DNA of 6,711 nucleotides, from positions 1 through 6,711 of the forward strand of contig JAISMI010000093.1 in assembly GCA_031276835.1 (NCBI GenBank), read 5' to 3'. Below are positions 5,549 to 6,711 of this stretch, piece by piece. How positions within the stretch are numbered: position 1 is the stretch's first letter; every line of letters starts with the position of its first letter. A model generated the notes under the pieces. That model searched no databases. It was not told the DNA's origin and worked only from the letters and a program-made list of their open reading frames with translations. This DNA is from Holosporaceae bacterium (GTDB lineage: Bacteria; Pseudomonadota; Alphaproteobacteria; UBA3830). The translations under genes were made by a program, and so were the position numbers.

Positions 5549-6711
5549 TGTACAGAGGGTACGGAAATAATTTATATTCGTTATCAACGCGATCGTTAAA
5601 AGTCGCCAAGCAAAGAACTCTGTTTGCCGTCAGTATTTTTTTGATTTTATTTTTGCTACTCATTTTTCGTCTTTTTCAGGTTATGGTTTTCAACGACAGG
5701 GGTGAAGAGCATAATTTAGAGTGGTTTTTTGCGCCGCCCGTAATTTCTCGCGGAGATATTATTGATAGAAACGGCGCCATAATAGCCACAAGTCTGCCGA
5801 CGGTTTCCCTATACGCCTGTCCCCATGAAATAATAAACGTCGAAGAATCCGCGCAAAAAATAGTGAAGGCTTTGAAAGAATTAGATAAAGCCGACGTTGT
5901 GAAAAAACTATCTTCCGGAAAAAGATTCCTGTGGATAAAGAGAAATTTATCTCCAATTCAAGAACAGGCGGTTTTGAACCAGGGTATTCCTGGAATGCAT
6001 TTTCTAAAGACCGAACGCCGCGTATATCCGGACGAAAATCTGCTGGCCCACGTCATCGGAGGAACGGACGTGGACAACATCGGAATCGCCGGCATTGAAA
6101 AAGTTTTTGACGCCTCCCTAAGGGAATCGTCCAGGCCAATAGCGCTGTCCATAGACGTAAAAATTCAGCATGCCGTTCGCGATGAACTACAAAAAAGCAT
6201 TGCTGAATTTAGCGCGATCGGCGGCGGCGCCGTCGTAATGAAAATATCCACCGGAGAAATAATATCGCTGGTTTCTCTTCCGGATTTTGATCCCAATAAA
6301 AACTCCGATCCGCAGGAAAAAAAACGTTTCAACATGATTACGTCGTCCGCCATTGAGCCAGGGTCGTCGGCGAAGATTTTTAACACGGCCATGGCGTTGG
6401 AATCCGGACGCATTACTCCATTTACAGTATTCGACGCAAGATTTCCGCTGAAAATAGGAAAATTTACGGTTCATGATTTCAAGGGATTGGGCGCTTTTCT
6501 TTCGGTGGAGGAAATTTTAAAATATTCGTCCAATATAGGTTCCGCCAAAATTGCTCTTTCCATTGGTTCCAGAACTCAAAAACAATTTTTTAAGCGCATC
6601 GGACTATTGGACGCCGTTTCCTGCGAGCTATTGGAGACGCAGCGTCCCCTTTATCCTCGCCATTGGTCGGAGGCGAGCTCTATTACGATTTCTTACGGTC
6701 ACGGAATTGCG
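5548..6711 (+). CDS. ftsI: Septal peptidoglycan transpeptidase FtsI (PBP3), 3' end missing
   Basis: Class B penicillin-binding protein that cross-links septal peptidoglycan with FtsW. The frame stays open for 388 codons from ATG 5548 to the right edge, so roughly the last third is missing. A cytoplasmic tail (1-24) and one membrane anchor (about 25-43) lead to the pedestal domain with SRGDIIDRNGAIIATS (67-82) and GIAGIEKVFD (179-188). The transpeptidase domain starts near LSIDVKIQH. The active-site tetrad SxxK is Ser273-Ser-Ala-Lys276 in IEPGSSAKIF; the SxN motif is Ser327-Ser-Asn329 in KYSSNIGSAKIA; the last visible block is ISYGHGIA. The KTG motif lies outside the window. Deviations are SSAK in place of the common STFK, and FNMI where FNRA is usual ahead of it, but the catalytic residues are intact. 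TAATG overlap with ftsL implies coupled translation. PBP2/MrdA is unlikely given the ftsL neighbour. Confidence 0.94.
   Translation, partial: MYRGYGNNLYSLSTRSLKVAKQRTLFAVSIFLILFLLLIFRLFQVMVFNDRGEEHNLEWFFAPPVISRGDIIDRNGAIIATSLPTVSLYACPHEIINVEESAQKIVKALKELDKADVVKKLSSGKRFLWIKRNLSPIQEQAVLNQGIPGMHFLKTERRVYPDENLLAHVIGGTDVDNIGIAGIEKVFDASLRESSRPIALSIDVKIQHAVRDELQKSIAEFSAIGGGAVVMKISTGEIISLVSLPDFDPNKNSDPQEKKRFNMITSSAIEPGSSAKIFNTAMALESGRITPFTVFDARFPLKIGKFTVHDFKGLGAFLSVEEILKYSSNIGSAKIALSIGSRTQKQFFKRIGLLDAVSCELLETQRPLYPRHWSEASSITISYGHGIA

Noticed and set aside
6117..6127. TCCCTAAGGGA near-palindrome inside ftsI
   Set aside because: Only five paired bases per arm, inside a coding region with conserved protein sequence; chance is sufficient.
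1..6711. A new defence, mobile or RNA-based system
   Set aside because: All substantial frames match housekeeping envelope, division or nucleotide genes, and no direct repeats, integrase, tRNA or structured RNA was seen.

Overview
The window is a compact stretch of alphaproteobacterial chromosome with every gene on the + strand. It shows no RNA gene, mobile element, CRISPR array or long non-coding region. The assignment to Alphaproteobacteria rests on three things: the FtsK motor carries the short Gly/Thr-rich insert before Walker B that is usual in this class, the FtsL has an alphaproteobacterial AEWxxLTxPERIQ block, and LolA follows ftsK. The DNA is AT-rich for the class, with short spacers and compact proteins (FtsK about 714 aa). 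This suggests a reduced or host-associated lineage, for example a Holosporales-like or gut/protist-associated alphaproteobacterium, but the genus cannot be named from this sequence.

Layout. Bases 1-343 hold the 3' end of an MlaC-family periplasmic phospholipid-transport protein. Two bases later comes dut (dUTPase, 346-789), then bamD (outer-membrane assembly lipoprotein, 800-1534). A 60-residue single-membrane-span protein of unknown function follows (1572-1754). An 88-bp gap holds the best promoter candidate of the window. After it lies a tightly packed run: a zinc-ribbon/one-TM/DUF3426-like protein (1843-2433), ftsK (2442-4586), lolA (4586-5185), ftsL (5195-5548) and ftsI (5548 to beyond the right edge). 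Spacings in this run are 8 bp, a 1-bp overlap, 9 bp and a 1-bp overlap, so it looks like one operon with translational coupling.

How the genes fit together. Apart from dut, every recognised gene serves the cell envelope or division. MlaC moves phospholipids across the periplasm, BamD inserts outer-membrane proteins, and LolA ferries lipoproteins such as BamD to the outer membrane. FtsK, FtsL and FtsI are divisome parts that couple chromosome segregation to septal peptidoglycan synthesis. The notable architectural point is that ftsL-ftsI, usually the front of the dcw cluster behind mraZ-rsmH, is joined directly to ftsK-lolA.

I found no convincing evidence of a wholly new system. The least explained items are the 60-aa membrane protein, the zinc-ribbon/DUF3426 protein coupled to ftsK, the rearranged dcw front, and some non-consensus residues around the FtsI active site.
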